Shown one piece after another: positions 1-17,280 of a DNA stretch of 64,000 nucleotides. Position 1 is the stretch's first letter; every line of letters begins with the position of its first letter. Location of the stretch: positions 25,391 to 89,390 of the forward strand of contig JAMDHS010000085.1 of the NCBI GenBank assembly GCA_029717555.1, written 5' to 3'. The position numbers were made by a program, and so were the translations under genes. The notes under the pieces were generated by a model. That model saw only the letters and a list, made by a program, of their open reading frames with translations. It searched no databases and was not told the DNA's origin. The DNA is from Peribolospora baueri. Its lineage: Eukaryota; Basidiomycota; Peribolosporomycetes; Peribolosporales; Peribolosporaceae.

Positions 1-3000
1 CGACTCCTGCTACTCCCGCCTTCGTGAATGGCCAGCAGGTTAGAAATGCCCTGTCGAGCCGGAGCGCTGACTCACTCAAGGAAGGTGAGTGTTCCAGAGT
101 TCATATCTTGCTCCTCGCCCTGTCTCATTACGAGCTATGTCAGACGGGACAAAGTGCTCCACTGACCGCCCTTCTGCTTTATGCCTCGTCGCCCGTTCCG
201 CCTTGGTTCAGCTTTCACTCGGCTTCGCAATCAGCTTACTCTCCGACATGGGGAGAGCATTGCGCCGAATGATTCTCGTCTGCTGCTCGTCATCGACTAC
301 GTTAGGTTTTCGGCGACGGCCGATGAGATATTCCGCGCTTGGCAAGTCGCGGTGACGGTGAGCTCCGAGGCCCGTCTTCGTTCAGTCGCCCAGCGATAGA
401 AACTGAAAGTCGTGCGGCGGTGTTTTGCCCGTCGACAGAGCAACGTCCCCGCGCTTGCCCCTCTCTCTCTTACTACGCTTTCCATTATGCTCGACCACCT
501 TTCCGCGCACTTCTTCACTCACGCCGATGGCATGGCAATCATCAACCGCATCCTAGACCCGGCCGAAGCTCTCCTTCGGCAGCTGCAAAGCCACCTCGCC
601 GGCACCCGCACCGACATGGTCATTGCGTCTCTGAGACTACTCAAATCTATAACCGCTTTTGGAGCTGGCGTAGCCGCCCGCAGGGTGTTTGATAGCTTCC
701 AATGGAGCGCAAAGGTAGGTATGCGGATGTGTCGTCGCAAGACGAGGGCACACGTGCATGCCCTGACGCCGTCGTCGTGCTTTACTTTGCGTTGTCCATT
801 CTTTTTTTTCAGAACTTGCCCAAGCTGCTTACCATGCGACGCAAAGGTAACAGCACCGAGGCGGTCCATGCACTTGCGAAGCCGGGTATGTGATTTTTAT
901 GCTCTGTTCCCCTTCCGGAGCCCCTCCTCGTCTTCGCTAAGCGGACCGTTTGGCTTTTCTTTCGCAGACATTCGCACCCTCTACATTCTTTTTCTTCTTT
1001 CGTTTCTCACCCAAAGGTCGTCTTCGTCGCTTAAGATCGCTTTCATCGGAATCAAAGACTTGCTCTCGTCCATTTTTCGAGGACTAGTCGCCGACCCGTA
1101 CGAGGTCATTCAGTACGTTTTGAAGGTCTTCTTCGACGACCTTTTTGGCGACGACAAGATACCCAGGAATGTCAAAGTCGGCTTGTTCAATGAATGGGTG
1201 CTGGAACAGGTGAGTCGTCGGCCACATCACATCTACCTTTACTCTCATCTTCCGAGTCAGAAGCCATTCTTATTCGTTTTTTTGCCACCGAAGATCGTTA
1301 AATTGTACACTCGCGACGACCCGTCTACCGCCGTGGACGGAAACGAGGGCCCCTCTCCAGCCGACATCGCGCATCACTTTCTTCTCGCCATCACGACTCA
1401 CCGGGGCTTTGGAATCTGCTACGCTGACCGCGGTTGGTATCCTCGGCAGGCCCCGGACCAGTCGGCGTTTGCCGCAGGCGCTGTAGAACAGTCGGAAGAA
1501 GGGACAGATGACTTTCAAAAGGGTGCAAAGGGGCCCAAAATTCATAACAGGTCGTTGGCCAGTCTTCTTCGGATGCTGAAAGTCACCGACGATCCAAAGC
1601 AGCAGGAGCTTGCTCTCAGGATAATGGGCACCTGTCCCGAGCTCGTGGCCGGGTGAGCTCCACCTTCCGATCACATTTAACGCTGCACTGGTTCCGATGC
1701 TGACGTCAGACCTTCTCTATATCTATAGCTACTGGCAACCGTCGGGACTCACTCTGGAACCGCGCTTGTCCTCCAAGTGGGTGGCTAACGTCGTCTTCAT
1801 TAGCAAAATCATATCGGCTCCCGTTCCTTCCTTTATTTCTCCCGCTACTGGCACCTTTCACTCGAACCCTCCGCCGACAGCGGTCGTGCTTAACAACATC
1901 CTCCCGTCCACGCTCACCAAAGTGTTCCTCACCCGAGGCCTCCAAGCTGGCGGCCTTGTGCGCCACATGACCGCGGGTGTGCTGAACAAGTGTCTGGAGA
2001 AGTGGCGTGTGGTCCGCGAAGCGTTTTGGACGGCTTCGAGAGAGCTGGAAGAGAGTGTCGAGGACGGTGCTTGGGCAAAGTGCGTCCAGGCCTTGGAAGT
2101 GGACATGAGGAAGAGGGTGCCGGATATGCACGTCATCATCTCCACGCAGCAGCAGCAGCAGCAGGCACCGGCCGTCGACACGAGGCCTGCGGCGGGGGCG
2201 AAGCAGTCCCAGCCGGCCATGTCGCAGAGGCAAGGTGAAAGCGGGGTGGAAGAATCGGCCATCGCCCAGGAAGTCTTTCTCACCGAGGCATTCCTTCGCA
2301 TGCTATGGCTATATCACCTTACTCTGCCGGCGCTTGCACTCGAGAGCCGGTTCGACATTGGCAAGCTCATCGTGAAACCTTTTATGAGGCCGCACGTCAC
2401 GGGCATCGAGGCCATTTCGCAGCTTCACGTCCTTCGGCTGTTGGCGATCACTCCGGACTTTGCGTGGTCAAACAAAGCCGGTGAGCTTTTCTTTTGCTTT
2501 TCCTTCTGGCCGTGCGCATTCGTTCACACTTGCTGAATTCGGGTTCCCTTTCGTCTTTACCCTAGGCTCCCGGAGCTATTTGTATCTCCTCCTCTCTATG
2601 TACGCCTCGACAAAGTTGCAGCCTGTGCGACAGACTTGCGAGGTCCTCTTTCAGCGCACCCTTGGCTCATCAGTACTCTTCGAGCACCATCCTACAGAAC
2701 TCGGCATATGGGTCTCCGCCTTGAGCTCGATTCCCCTTTCGCGGACGGCAGAAGGGAGTGCCGCTCCAGCTCGAACGGATGGCGCTGCCTCGCTTCCTTT
2801 TGCGGTGTCGGGAGAACTAGGCTACGTGCTGGACTTTTTCGATGACTGCATGCTCCGATGCCTCAAAACGCCGTACCGATACGTCGAGTTGGCGAGACAA
2901 ACGCTCACGTCGCCAAATGATTCCACCGAGCGCGGTGAGGCCGAACGGTCGTCTTTGGCGGAACACCCATCTCTCGTCGCCAGTCCACTTCTTTTCACGC

Positions 3001-6000
3001 TCCTGGAGCAACTGTCCATTCGCGTATCCAAGTCCCTTTTTGAGTCTTCCGACCAGACTGCAGCAATCGTTTCTTTCATTGGGCAAATCGTCTTCGATAT
3101 TGCCACTGCCTCGCCGACGTCACAAGGCTTGCGGGGTGCTGAGACACTCTCCTCTCGCCTGCTTACTGCAGTAGAGGACGGTGATGTTTGCGTCAAGCGA
3201 CACGCATCACTGCTCCAGTCTCGGCTTGCTGCGCTGCGCCAACCATGCGTTCCATCAGATCCAAAAGGCGGCTCGCTGCCAATTGAGAGCATACACCGGA
3301 CCAGCGCGCTTCTTCACCATCTGAGGGCAGCTCTGCCAGCTCCCCATGGGGAAACACGGGAGAACGGCGAAAAGCCTTTGCGAACCATCCTTGCTGCAAT
3401 CGGCCAGTCGCTCCGCAGCGCACCCTCGGGCAAGCTTGCAGCCCTCAAGGCTCTAGTTTTCGAATCGCCAATGCTCTTGCAGGTGTTCGAGAACAATCAG
3501 TCCTCTGCTGTTCGACAAGGTAAGACAAAAGACAACTGGCTGAGTTACTGTCCGCTTTTCGCTCACGACGCATGGTTTCCAAATCTTATGACAGACGTCG
3601 TCGAGCTCGTAAAGGCATGTCTCGACCCCCAAAGTTCAACAGATCAGGCATGCGCTCGTGCCATCGCGACTCGCGCTTGCGATATTGTTCTTTCCCATTT
3701 TGGCGAGGATGCAAAGGTGGCAAGGCTTAACGAGGTAAATGTCTTCGTTTCCGCCAGTCTCTCGCACACTTCACTAACAGTGTTTGCTTGCCTTTGAATC
3801 TTAGGCGTTAGGCCTCGCAAGTCCGCTTTTGCCTTTCATGGTTGACGACGAGCTCTTAGAGCTTTGTCGACGGTTCCTGGACTCCGACGAAGGGCTCTGG
3901 CGGCAGCTCCACAAGTCGTCAGCCGTTTTTGTCCGCTCAGCCATCGCCATTCTCACGCAGGAACGACGATGTGCGGCCGCTTCAGCCTTGTTCGCCTGGC
4001 GTCTACTGCGCATCCTAGACCTTTGGTCTCGCTTCGAGAGTGAATCTGAGGAAGCAGGATTTCTTGGGCACGCCGTTCTCCAAGTACTGGCGTCAACGCT
4101 CGCTTCCAACACTCGACAGGCTGCACCTCTCCAGCACGCACCCGTCGAATCAACTACTCCTTGCGTCTCCGACGTTTCGCTCCCGCCGCCAGCGGACTTC
4201 GTGTCTGCGCGACTCTGCAAAGACGACCACACCGGAATGGAAGTCGAGATCCTGGCTCAACTCATCTATCGCTCTAGCGCCTATCGCCACGAGTTCGCCC
4301 AAAAGCTAATGTCTAACTCTACCCTACTCAAGAAACCGCTCCTTCTCGTACCTCTCCATGCATTGCTTGATGTCACCTTGGCTGACGGTGGTTCGAGTTC
4401 CGAGGTGGACATCCGCGCGTGGAAGGACGGTCTCGAGGATGTCCTGGTGGGACGCTATGCCCTCGCCCAGCGGTCGGGCGTCGGCGCGTTCTACCTGGCT
4501 TGTCTAGACAAGGCGCAGCGGCTTCTACCAGCCTCGGCCGTAGCTCTCGTCGAAGGCTCGAAACTATTCCAGTCTTTGACGGCCGAAGAGGCCTTCACTC
4601 CGGAACTTGTGACATTTGCGATCCGCTCATTGGGTCTTTTCGGAAACAGCGACTCCGGTGTGGTTTCGCAGCTCATCGAGGTCACTCTACCGTGGCTAGT
4701 CAGACGCTTTTCGGAGGACGACGAGGACGGAGAGACTTTACTCAATGCCGCTATTCCGTTCGGTGAGTCGAACTTGTTAACCCAGGACTCAGGAGCCCTA
4801 CTCACGCTCCGCGTTTCTTTCTCAGGCAATATGATCGCGCGGGCGAAAGAACACGGTGTTTATCCAAGCCGACATCTCGTTGAACCTGTCGTTGTCGCTG
4901 GCATCAAGAACCGCTTGGCCGTCCCCAGTGTCATAAGCATGATCTCGCGCTTGGTTGACGCTACTGCGTTGAAGGTGAGGGAACGAGCAGAAACTGATAG
5001 GATGACTCTAAGGTTCTACTGAGCTAATTTGCCGTCACCAGTCTGGAAGCCATTCTGGCCACTTGCAGAACATCCTGGCCCACGCACGATTAAAGACTTT
5101 AGCCGACTTGCCGTCTGAAGATGGGCGTCGAAGGGAGCTCGTCGGTCTGATCAGGACGCTCGTCCAGCAGGATCCCTCCGGATGTTGTCGTCCTGACGTC
5201 ATTGAGCAGCTCCTACGCCTCTATCGGGCAAGCTTAGGAGAAAGCGATCTTGGGCTTCTATCCGTCTTCCGAGTGTTCGAAGTCGTTCGGCGGTCTTCAT
5301 TCACATCGGTTGTCCGGCATTGGAGCGCGGATCCTACGCATCGGCCACAGAAAGGATTCGACGTCGTTCTTTCTTTGGATGCTTCCAGGGTCTTCGCGAC
5401 CTGTCTCGATTTTCCTCAGTCGCGGTCTATCCAGCACCTTGCCGAACCGCCCAAGGAGATTGATGATCGCGCGGGAAAACTTTATGATCCCGTATTTGTC
5501 TTGAGCTTGCTCGCCGCGGCCCTGGAGGAGACCAAGCTCAGCGGCTTGCAGTGGCTGTCTCTGCTGCGCACCAATGTGATCAGCCTTTCCATCGCCGCTT
5601 TGTCCTCGAAGAGGCCAAGCATGCGTAGACTGGCCATGGCTCTCCTGAGTCGAATGTACTCGGAGATGAAGGTGAGTTCAGCAGATGGTCGCCTGTTTCG
5701 TCCACCGCTGTTGATCCTAAAGACAACTGTCGCTATGGCACACACAGGATGTTCCGTTCCAGGAGCGAGATCAAGTCATTTTCGTCCTCGATGCTCTCCG
5801 CAACTGTTTGTCGGAGCCGCTCCCCACTGGACCTTCCCGACTTCCGACGACCACCACGTTGCTCATTGCCCATGCAGTACGCACCATCGCGTTCCCCTCC
5901 CATTTCATGTTCCCGCACCTCAGTCGGTTCCTCCTTCAACGACCGCTGGTAGACGCAAGCGACTTGCCGCTTCTCTACAACATGCTTTATTCGTCGTCCG

Positions 6001-6767
6001 ACGAGCATAGGCAGGAGCGAGCTTGGATGCTGAAGTACCTCAGGGACAGTCTGACGGGCCGAGAGGTGCGATCATTTGACGTCTCGTCCTCCATTTGGCC
6101 CTTCAGTGGCGGTACTCACATAGCTCACCTCGCGTCCGTGTCGTCTGCATCACCAGGAGTGGAAAGTCTTCGGGCGACGACATGTCTTCGACCTGTTGGC
6201 TAGTTTGTACGAAGCTTCAAGAGGAGAGCAGACTACGGAGACGCTCATATGGGAGGTGCGCAAGTTTCTGAAGACGCGACTGGCATCCTCTGATGACAAA
6301 TGTGCTGACATCGCGCTCGACATCCGCTCAGGTATTGTACAAGGGTGCTCGGGATCGGCACGTCGCCACCGACCTCATCCTCCGCCACTCCATCCTTACG
6401 TGGATACTGCAACAGCTGGCTAGCGTTCCCCCGGGCCGCCGTGAAAGTCAGATGGACGTCCTGCCATGGTTTCGTCTCGTGGACCGTCTTCTCGCGACGG
6501 CAGATAGGAGCCGTCTCAGTCGGTACACTAGGCGGGCCTGGGCGTGCTCGGCCGTCGCCATCGTCACCAAGGGCCTAGACAAATGCCGTAAGTCATCGAG
6601 AGAAGAAGCACGCAGCGCAAACAATCTGCTGACAGCCTGTCGTGGTCTCTTGCTCAGCTCTCGGCGCAGACGCTGAAGCGGAACTGCAGCACCTTTCCCA
6701 ACGCATCCTTCGCCGCACTAAAATACAGATGAGACCGAAGAGTGGTATGACGGAGGAGGCCATGTAG
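1..6767 (+). CDS. URB1: URB1/Npa1 nucleolar 60S pre-ribosome factor (5' partial)
   Basis: This is a large multi-exon alpha-solenoid protein whose first exon is already open at the window edge, so the start lies just outside. Exon 1 (frame of base 3) ends at a GTGAGT donor near 84. The next coding block (from about 214) carries RLRNQLTLRHGES and DEIFRAW, as at the Npa1 N-terminus. Around 480-1650 and 1730-2480 are the signature stretches of the Npa1/URB1 N-terminal domain, including SGLTLEPRLSSKWVANV and SLLRMLKVTD. Later exons (2570-6767) form the C-terminal NopRA1 region. The last intron ends near 6658 and the stop TAG is at 6765-6767. URB1 family proteins act in early pre-60S particles in the nucleolus. 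A short CAG run (about 2147-2164) encodes six or seven glutamines. The gene is convergent with MSH2, with 71 bp between their stops. Family assignment is secure; some internal exon edges are approximate. Confidence 0.87.
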
Positions 6768-6838
6768 CGAAGCGACGGGTGAGAATGAATGCAGAAAATA
6801 GAGAAGATGGAGGACGCCAAATGCCGGTGTCGTGTCCC

Positions 6839-10859
<4,021 letters not shown>

Positions 10860-11533
10860 GGCTTTGCTGGCTTTGCTGGCTTTTGCGCGCTCGTCCGTCG
10901 GTGTCCGTGTCCGTGTCCGTTCGAGGAAAAACTGTCGATCGTGTCGACTCGAGAGTCGAGTGAAAGCAGAATTAATGATGAGCACGAAGAAAGAAAATAA
11001 AAGGGCCGGGAGTGGAAAAGGTTGGCTTGGTCTCCTTTGACGTCTTGGGACGGAATGATGGAGGAAAGGAAGGTGGTGGCTCGTCGTCGACCGTCGAGGA
11101 ACCCATTTACGCGTCGCGTGACGACCGATCAATCCCATATACGCGTCGCGTCAAGCGCGCGCAGAAGACAACACGCACTTGCATTGCCTATCCCGCTTCC
11201 GCCATATACATGCTTATTAGCCGCACGTCCAACTATTTGCGAGACGACGCGGTGCGGTAGGCAGGGAGAATTATTCGTGCTAGCTAATTTTGTCCCGCTT
11301 CCGACTCCGTCCAATGGAAGGAAGTATGGGAGCCGAGGGGTACGGTACACGGGGGGATAAGGATGGGAGAGGGGTACCAGAACAGTCGAGAGCCGTCGGA
11401 AAGAAACAGAGTGTCCGCCCGAACCGAAGCGGCCCAACACCCGAAAGAGGAACGCGGAGATGGAAAAGAAACAAGAGGAAAAACAATGAAGCACGAAAGC
11501 GGAGGAAACGCCGGCATCGTCCATCTACTCCAT
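10860..11533. other. Spacer: MSH2 5' flank and ACL 3' flank
   Basis: This 674-bp stretch between the start of MSH2 and the stop of ATP-citrate lyase (both minus strand) has no conserved reading frame. It has a GT/CC-rich simple stretch at about 10899-10920 and is purine-rich on the plus strand over 11300-11500. It must hold the MSH2 promoter and the ACL terminator. No individual site was recognised. Confidence 0.6.
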
Positions 11534-14500
11534 CTACTTGGGAGCGCGGTTGGCGAGAACACGAGCAGGCTCGGACATCTGGATGAAGACGTCGTCGGCA
11601 GGGCTATGTGCGAGGGGGAGGACAAGGTGATCGAAATGAGCATGGGAAAAAGACGTCTTGGGCCTCGTTCACGCCGGGATACTCACTGTCGGTACAAGCC
11701 AGACTTGAGACGGCGCTGATCGATGTGGTGGCCTGTCGAGCGAAACGAAGAATGCGGGAGTCAAATCTCTGTCGCTCGATGCTGAGAACGCGCGCGAGAC
11801 ACTCACCGATAAAGCCGATAGACCTTCCGAGGACGAAGAGAGCGTTAAGAATGCCCATGCTGATGTACTCGTCCGCCTCCTCGCGAGTGAAGGCGCCAGA
11901 ATTGCGGAGGAGGTCGACCATGCACACGGCAATGCATCCGTCGACTGCAGACGAGCCGGAGAGAAAGAAAGAGAGCGGATCGATGAGTCAATGGACAAGG
12001 GGAGAACAACTTCAAAAAGAAGGCTCACCGTTGAGAATGAGCGAGTCCTTCTTGGCCGTCGTGACCTTCTCGACGCCGAGAGCATAGTCAAGCATGGCGT
12101 GCTGCGGGAAGTTCTTCAGCACAAAGCTGGAGGAGGATGGGAAAGAATGGAGCGGTGAGCGTGCGAGCGAGGCTCGCCGAGATGAGAAAAGCACGACTCA
12201 CTCCTTGACGACGGTCACACGGAAATCCGGGTTGGTGACCGACTTGATCTTGTGGCCGATACCGGGGATGAGCTTGTTCTTTCGGCGGCACTCGTCGACA
12301 AACTCGCGCGGGGAGAGGCCCTTGTCGACGGCGTAGGTGAACTCTCTTGCGGCGCCGTCGAGGGCGCCACCGAAGCGGTCACCGATGGTGAGGAGACCAG
12401 AGACGAGGGAAGAGATGAGGTCCTTGCCGGCACGAGTCGTGATGATCGTGTTCATGGCACTGCCCGGGAGAGGGGGTGGGGTGAGAAGGAGATGGATGAG
12501 ACACAAAGTCTAGCTCGAAGAATAGATGATGACACGCGCGCTGCCGCAGCGACTCACCCAGAGACAGCAGGACCGTGGTCGGCGGTGAGCATGAGGGCCA
12601 TCTCGAGGAACTTGCGGCCGTAGTCGGGCAAGAGGCGCTTGAACCAGAGGAGGGAAATGACGCCGCCAATGCCCATGTCGGAGCCAAAGACCTCGGAAAG
12701 CTTGACGCCAGAGTACATGAGCTCTTCACCGCGCTCGTCAGAGATGGTGGAAATGAAAGCGGCCGGCTTGCGGATCATACCCAGCTCCTGAGCCCACTTG
12801 TAGTCGACGGGGATCTGCGGCGGCGGCCTCTCGGGGCGGACGAGGATGGAGCCGTCGGCGACGAGACCGTTGTAGACCTGACGCAAGAGAGTGGGAAGGT
12901 CCTCGAAGGTGTCGGGGACGTGGATGCCTGCGTTCTTCATCGCCAAGTTCTTGGCGCTGGCCGTCTCGAGGTCCGAGTTGGCCATGGAGCCGGCGTGACC
13001 GAACTGAACCTCGGTGGTGAACATCTTGGCACAAGTGCCGATGGCCCAAGCGACGATGGGCTTGGTGATGGTGCCGTTCTTGACCGCCTCGATGACGCGG
13101 TACTCCTCCACGCCGCCGACCTCGCCGAGGAGGACCATCATCTTACAGTTGGGATCCATCTCGTATCGGAGGAGGTGGTCGATGAAGGTGGAGCCGGGGT
13201 AGCGGTCACCGCCGATGGCGATACCCTCGTAGGTACCGTTGGTGGTGAGGGAGAGGATGTTGTTCAGTTCGTTGGACATGCCGCCGGACTTGGAGACGTA
13301 GCCGACGGAGCCAGGGCGGTAGAGCTTGGAGGCGAGGATGTTGTCCATCATGCCGCCAGAGTTGCCGATGCGGAAGCAGCCGGGCTTGATGCCGCCGACG
13401 GTGGCGGGGCCGATGATGAGCACGCCAGCGCGCTTGGCGTCCCAGAGGATCTGCCTGGCGTGGCGCTCGGGCACGCCTTCAGCGATGATGGCGATGGCCC
13501 GGATCTGAGGGAGGGCGAGAATTTCGTTGGTGGACTGGAAGACGGAGCGAGAGGAGGCAAAGTTGACGACGACGTCGGCATCCGGGTGTTTGGCGACGGC
13601 GTCCTTGACGGAAGTATAGACGGGCAGAAGGGTCTCCTTGGTGCCCCAGTAGAACTTTTGGATGTGGTGACCGCCGAAGGGATAGATCATGGCGGCGACG
13701 GAAGGGTTGGACCTTCCACAGGAGAAGTCAAAGTCGAGCATGCCCTGGATGGCACGAGGCTGAAGACCGTAAACGAGGGCGCGGGTGTAGGCATCGAAGG
13801 GGAGGTGGGCGGGGCGAGGGCCAGACGTGGGAGCCGAGTCGAAGTGGACGATCTGGTCGTTCGGCTGGACGCGGTCACCCTGGGCGAGGACGGCGCCGGT
13901 GGAGGGCTCGGGGGCGGGGGTGGGAGCACCAGTGCGCGCGACGGGGCTCTGCATGCCGTTTGGAGTGGGCGCCAAGCCGTCCTTTCCGTTCATCGTCGAT
14001 CGCATCTCGTCCTCGGTCTTGAGACCGAGAGCGAGAGGGACGATGTCAGTGACGTGCGTCTCGGGACCGTAGACGTGGATAGGCACGCCGAGGTCCTCGC
14101 CGAGGAGACGCATGGCGCGGAGACCCTCCTGGTAGTTGGGACCGGCGCGACGGACGTAGATCTTGACGCCGTGCTTGATAAGCGCCTGGCGGTACTCCTT
14201 GAGAGCGCGGATGATGCCTTTGAAGGTGGCGGCGACGTTGGTGAAGTTGGCGATACCGCCGCCGATGATGAGGAGCTTGCCCTTGGGGTTGACGTCGCCG
14301 CGGGTCATGAGGTCGACTGGCGAATCATAGTGAGGGCACGGTTGAGAGAGTCAGGGTGGGGAACGCGTCGTGACGAACACTGTCGTCAACTCGATCGATC
14401 GAACCCGAGGAAAGCACTCACGCAAAGTCTTAGCGTACTCGTAAGTTTGGCCCTCGGTGGGAGCTCCAGAGTACTCGCCGTAGTTGGCCAACTCGTGAGC

Positions 14501-16046
14501 GAAACCGTGAGCGGCGATGGCGTCACTGTGGGGGGAGAAAAAAAAGGAAGAGAAGACGAAAGGAGAGGCGGAAACGAAAGAAAAAAATGAAATGAATAAA
14601 AAGGTCAGAAGGTCGAGCTGGAAGCAAAAGGCAAAGGCGGAAATATCAAGGAGGGGACGACGCACGAGTAGACGACAGAGGCGCCGCCACCGGCGACCAT
14701 GGTCCAGATGCGACCTTCGGCGTTAAGAACGGTAAGCTTGAGGGAGGCACCGGTGCCAGCGTCGAGCTTGGAGATGTAGCCCTCTTCCTTGGTGAGGTCG
14801 CGACCAAAGGGGGCGGGCCAATACATGGGGGGCCCGCGGTCGGTGGTGACGGCGGAGGAGACGACGTGGTTGGAGCCGTCAAAGACGGTGGGATCGCGGG
14901 CGATGGACCACTTGGGTCCGCAGATAAAGTCGGCGGTCTGGTCGAGCTTTGCGGCCATGTCGAGGTAGTAGATGTCGCCCGAGTCGAGACAGACGAGGGG
15001 GTTGATTTCGAGGTAGGCAAAGTGGAGGTCGACGTAGACGGAGTAGAGTCGGATGAGGAAGTCGGTCATGACCTCCTTCTTGGCGTCGGAAATGCCGCCA
15101 AGGAGGACGTTGGTGATTTCTGATCGGGAGGGGAAGGCATTTTCGTCGACGGGGATGAGAAGTTTTTTGGCCTTTGCGTCGACGTCGCCGACCTCGACGC
15201 CGCCCTCGTGGGTGAAGAGGATGTAGTCGCCCTCGCGAGCGGAGTAGATGGAGACATAGAACTCTGTGTCGGCGGGGTGGGGCTGGAAAGGCTCTACGAT
15301 GAAGTTGTTGAGCGTGCCGGTGGTCTTCTCGACCTGGAGGGGGGGTGGTTGCCGCAGCGGGGAAGAAGAAGGAAGAAAAGGAGCGGATGGGGATGATCGG
15401 CGGGCGAGTGTACCATCCGGATCAGTATCAGTATCAGAAGCCGCTCGCTTGGTCGCTGGACGGGCTGTCGATATCGTTTGCATGGGCAGACTACGGTCTG
15501 GAGCCGCGGATAGGGACATCCGAAGCGCGGAGGCTGCTTGACAGGTGTGACAGCGGAAGAAGAGGGAAGAAACGCACCTGGACGGGCTTGCCAGCGCGGT
15601 CGGCGATCCACTGCTTGGCGGCGGGCCAGTCGGCGTTGAGCTTGAGAAGGCCAGCCTTTCCGCGACGCTTGATGAGCTGGTCTGGCTTTGCGACGAGCTT
15701 GTCGGTGAAGACCCAGGCAGGGAGGGCGGAGTCGGGGGTGATGGTGTTCGTCGCGGGGTCCCAGGCGACCTGAGCGACCTTTGCGGTGGGTGCCTTGAAG
15801 TTGGAGGAGGTGGTGGCGTTGGGGTGTGCGGGAGGGGCCCTGGGGAGCCAGTAGTTGATTAGAAGCTTTGCATCAAACTCGCGAATGGCTGGGGGAAGGG
15901 GGGTGCGAGACAAGGGCAAGCGGGTAAGCAGCTGATCAAGGAGCAGGGGGGTTGACGTTTGACAGGTGGGTCCGCTGGCGGGTGGGTGGGGCGTGGGTCG
16001 CAGTTGCTGTCGCTGGAAATGGTCGGTGCTCACCTTTGGAAGACAT
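11534..16046 (-). CDS. ACL1: ATP-citrate synthase (fused ATP-citrate lyase)
   Basis: This enzyme converts citrate, CoA and ATP to acetyl-CoA and oxaloacetate in the cytosol, supplying lipid and sterol synthesis. The first exon is only MSSK (ATG at 16046, GTGAGC donor). It joins [17 protein letters not shown], the canonical ACL start. The citrate-binding and ATP-grasp half follows (about 14640-15900: [33 protein letters not shown]). The CoA-ligase and citrate-synthase-like half is at 11534-14308 ([20 protein letters not shown]; the active-site region with GHAGSMA near 12980). The C-terminus is split by small introns ([16 protein letters not shown], then [22 protein letters not shown]). Having both halves in one gene, as in animals and basidiomycetes, contrasts with the two-gene layout of ascomycetes. 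The symbol is assigned by homology. Confidence 0.93.
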
Positions 16047-16307
16047 GACGGGCGAGGACGATGGGAGAGAAGGAGGAGGGGGATGGGGATGGAGGTCGGG
16101 AGGATGGAGGGGAAGGAAGACGAGGGAGGATAAAAGCGATGAGTTGGCGATGAGTTGGCCACCGTCGATTTACTCTGTCCTCTTCTTCTTCTCGCCTCGT
16201 CCCCAACTCAGCTCGCTCGACCATGCGTTCCACGCCCCAGCACCAAACTCTCAGACACCCCCAAATCGACTGCGGCAACTTCTTCGAACGGCCGCTGCGG
16301 CGATATT

Positions 16308-16440
16308 ACAGTCGCTTTACGGGCGCGTTACGGGCGCATTACGGTCGCGTCCAAGTCGCATTGCAACCGTTGCATTACAGTCGCATTACAGTTGCATCAC
16401 AGTCGCATTACAGCCGTATTATCGCATTTACACTCGCATT
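16308..16440. repeat. Degenerate 10-12 bp minisatellite
   Basis: About ten imperfect units related to GTCGCATTACA are arranged in tandem, for example TTACAGTCGC, TTACGGGCGC, TTACGGTCGC and TCACAGTCGC. It lies about 260-390 bp upstream of the ACL start codon. Confidence 0.75.
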
Positions 16441-16535
16441 CATTAGATCTCGTTGGGGCCGGCCGACAGACGGGCCGACGCTGCGACCGACAGTCCGCCT
16501 TTTCATTCAGCCACAGCCACGCGCGACCGAGCAAA

Positions 16536-16605
16536 CAAAAAAAAACCAAAATAAAATAAAATAAAAATAAAAATAAAATAAATGAAAAAAATGAAAAAAA
16601 TGAGA
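16536..16605. repeat. A-rich AAAAT/AAAAAATG simple repeat
   Basis: A nearly pure A/T tract of AAAAT units changing to AAAAAATG units, in otherwise GC-rich DNA. Confidence 0.8.
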
Positions 16606-16849
16606 AGAAGCGAGAGGCCCAAAAATGGCCCGCTCGCATGCGCCACATTCGTCCGTCCCAGTCTTACGCGGTGCCCTTCCACTCCATCTTCATCTTCATC
16701 TTACGCCGTTCACTCAGCACCGTCGGTGGGCCAGGGTTACACCGTCGTCATGGACTTGGCGTAGTCAGACGACGGATGCACAGATAGACAGGCAGACGGA
16801 TTTACAGACACATAGCAGTCCGTCAGACAGACAGACAGACTCAGTCAGA

Positions 16850-16922
16850 CAGTCAGTCAGTCAGTCAGTCAGTCAGTCAGTCAGTCAGTCAGTCAGTCAG
16901 TCAGTCAGTCAGTCAGTCAGTC
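16850..16922. repeat. (CAGT)n microsatellite
   Basis: An uninterrupted tetranucleotide run of about 18 units, flanked by degenerate CAGA/CAGT units over 16780-16980. Confidence 0.95.
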
Positions 16923-17280
16923 GAACGGACAGACAGATAGACACACAGAATCAGTCACGCAGTCAGTAGTCAGAACCTATCAGACAGACAGAGAGTTCCG
17001 TCACTGCCAACGTCAGCCCAACGGCACTCCCTCCCTCAGACAGGCACAGAGTAACACAGACTACCACGCTTTCCAGCGCCCGACCCAACACGCAACGCAA
17101 CGCTGCATATCCCACGTCCATCTCTCCACATCCATCTCCCTCCAAACAAGGCTCCCAGCTTCATTTTTGCATGCGCACGTAACAGTACACCGTCATAGAG
17201 GGGCGAGGAGGAGAAGAAGAAGGAAAGAGGAAAGCATAGCTAGCTAGAGTCGGAATGGCATACCCCGTCCAATCCTCCTT

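Larger units (their letters stand above)
16047..17280. other. Repeat-rich spacer upstream of ACL
   Basis: This 1.2-kb spacer lies between the ACL start and the RPL38 stop. No conserved protein is visible in any frame. It holds a degenerate TTACAG/GTCGCA minisatellite (16308-16440), an AAAAT-type A-rich tract (16536-16605) and a CAGT microsatellite (16850-16922), each listed separately. The ACL promoter must lie in the left part. Confidence 0.7.

Noticed and set aside
12575-14590. A 671-codon open frame on the plus strand opposite ATP-citrate lyase
   Set aside because: It is glycine/aspartate/valine-rich with no motifs and mirrors the codon bias of ACL on the other strand; it is a shadow frame.
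16850-16922. Regular short repeats that might suggest a CRISPR array
   Set aside because: Pure 4-bp microsatellite without spacers, in a eukaryotic genome.
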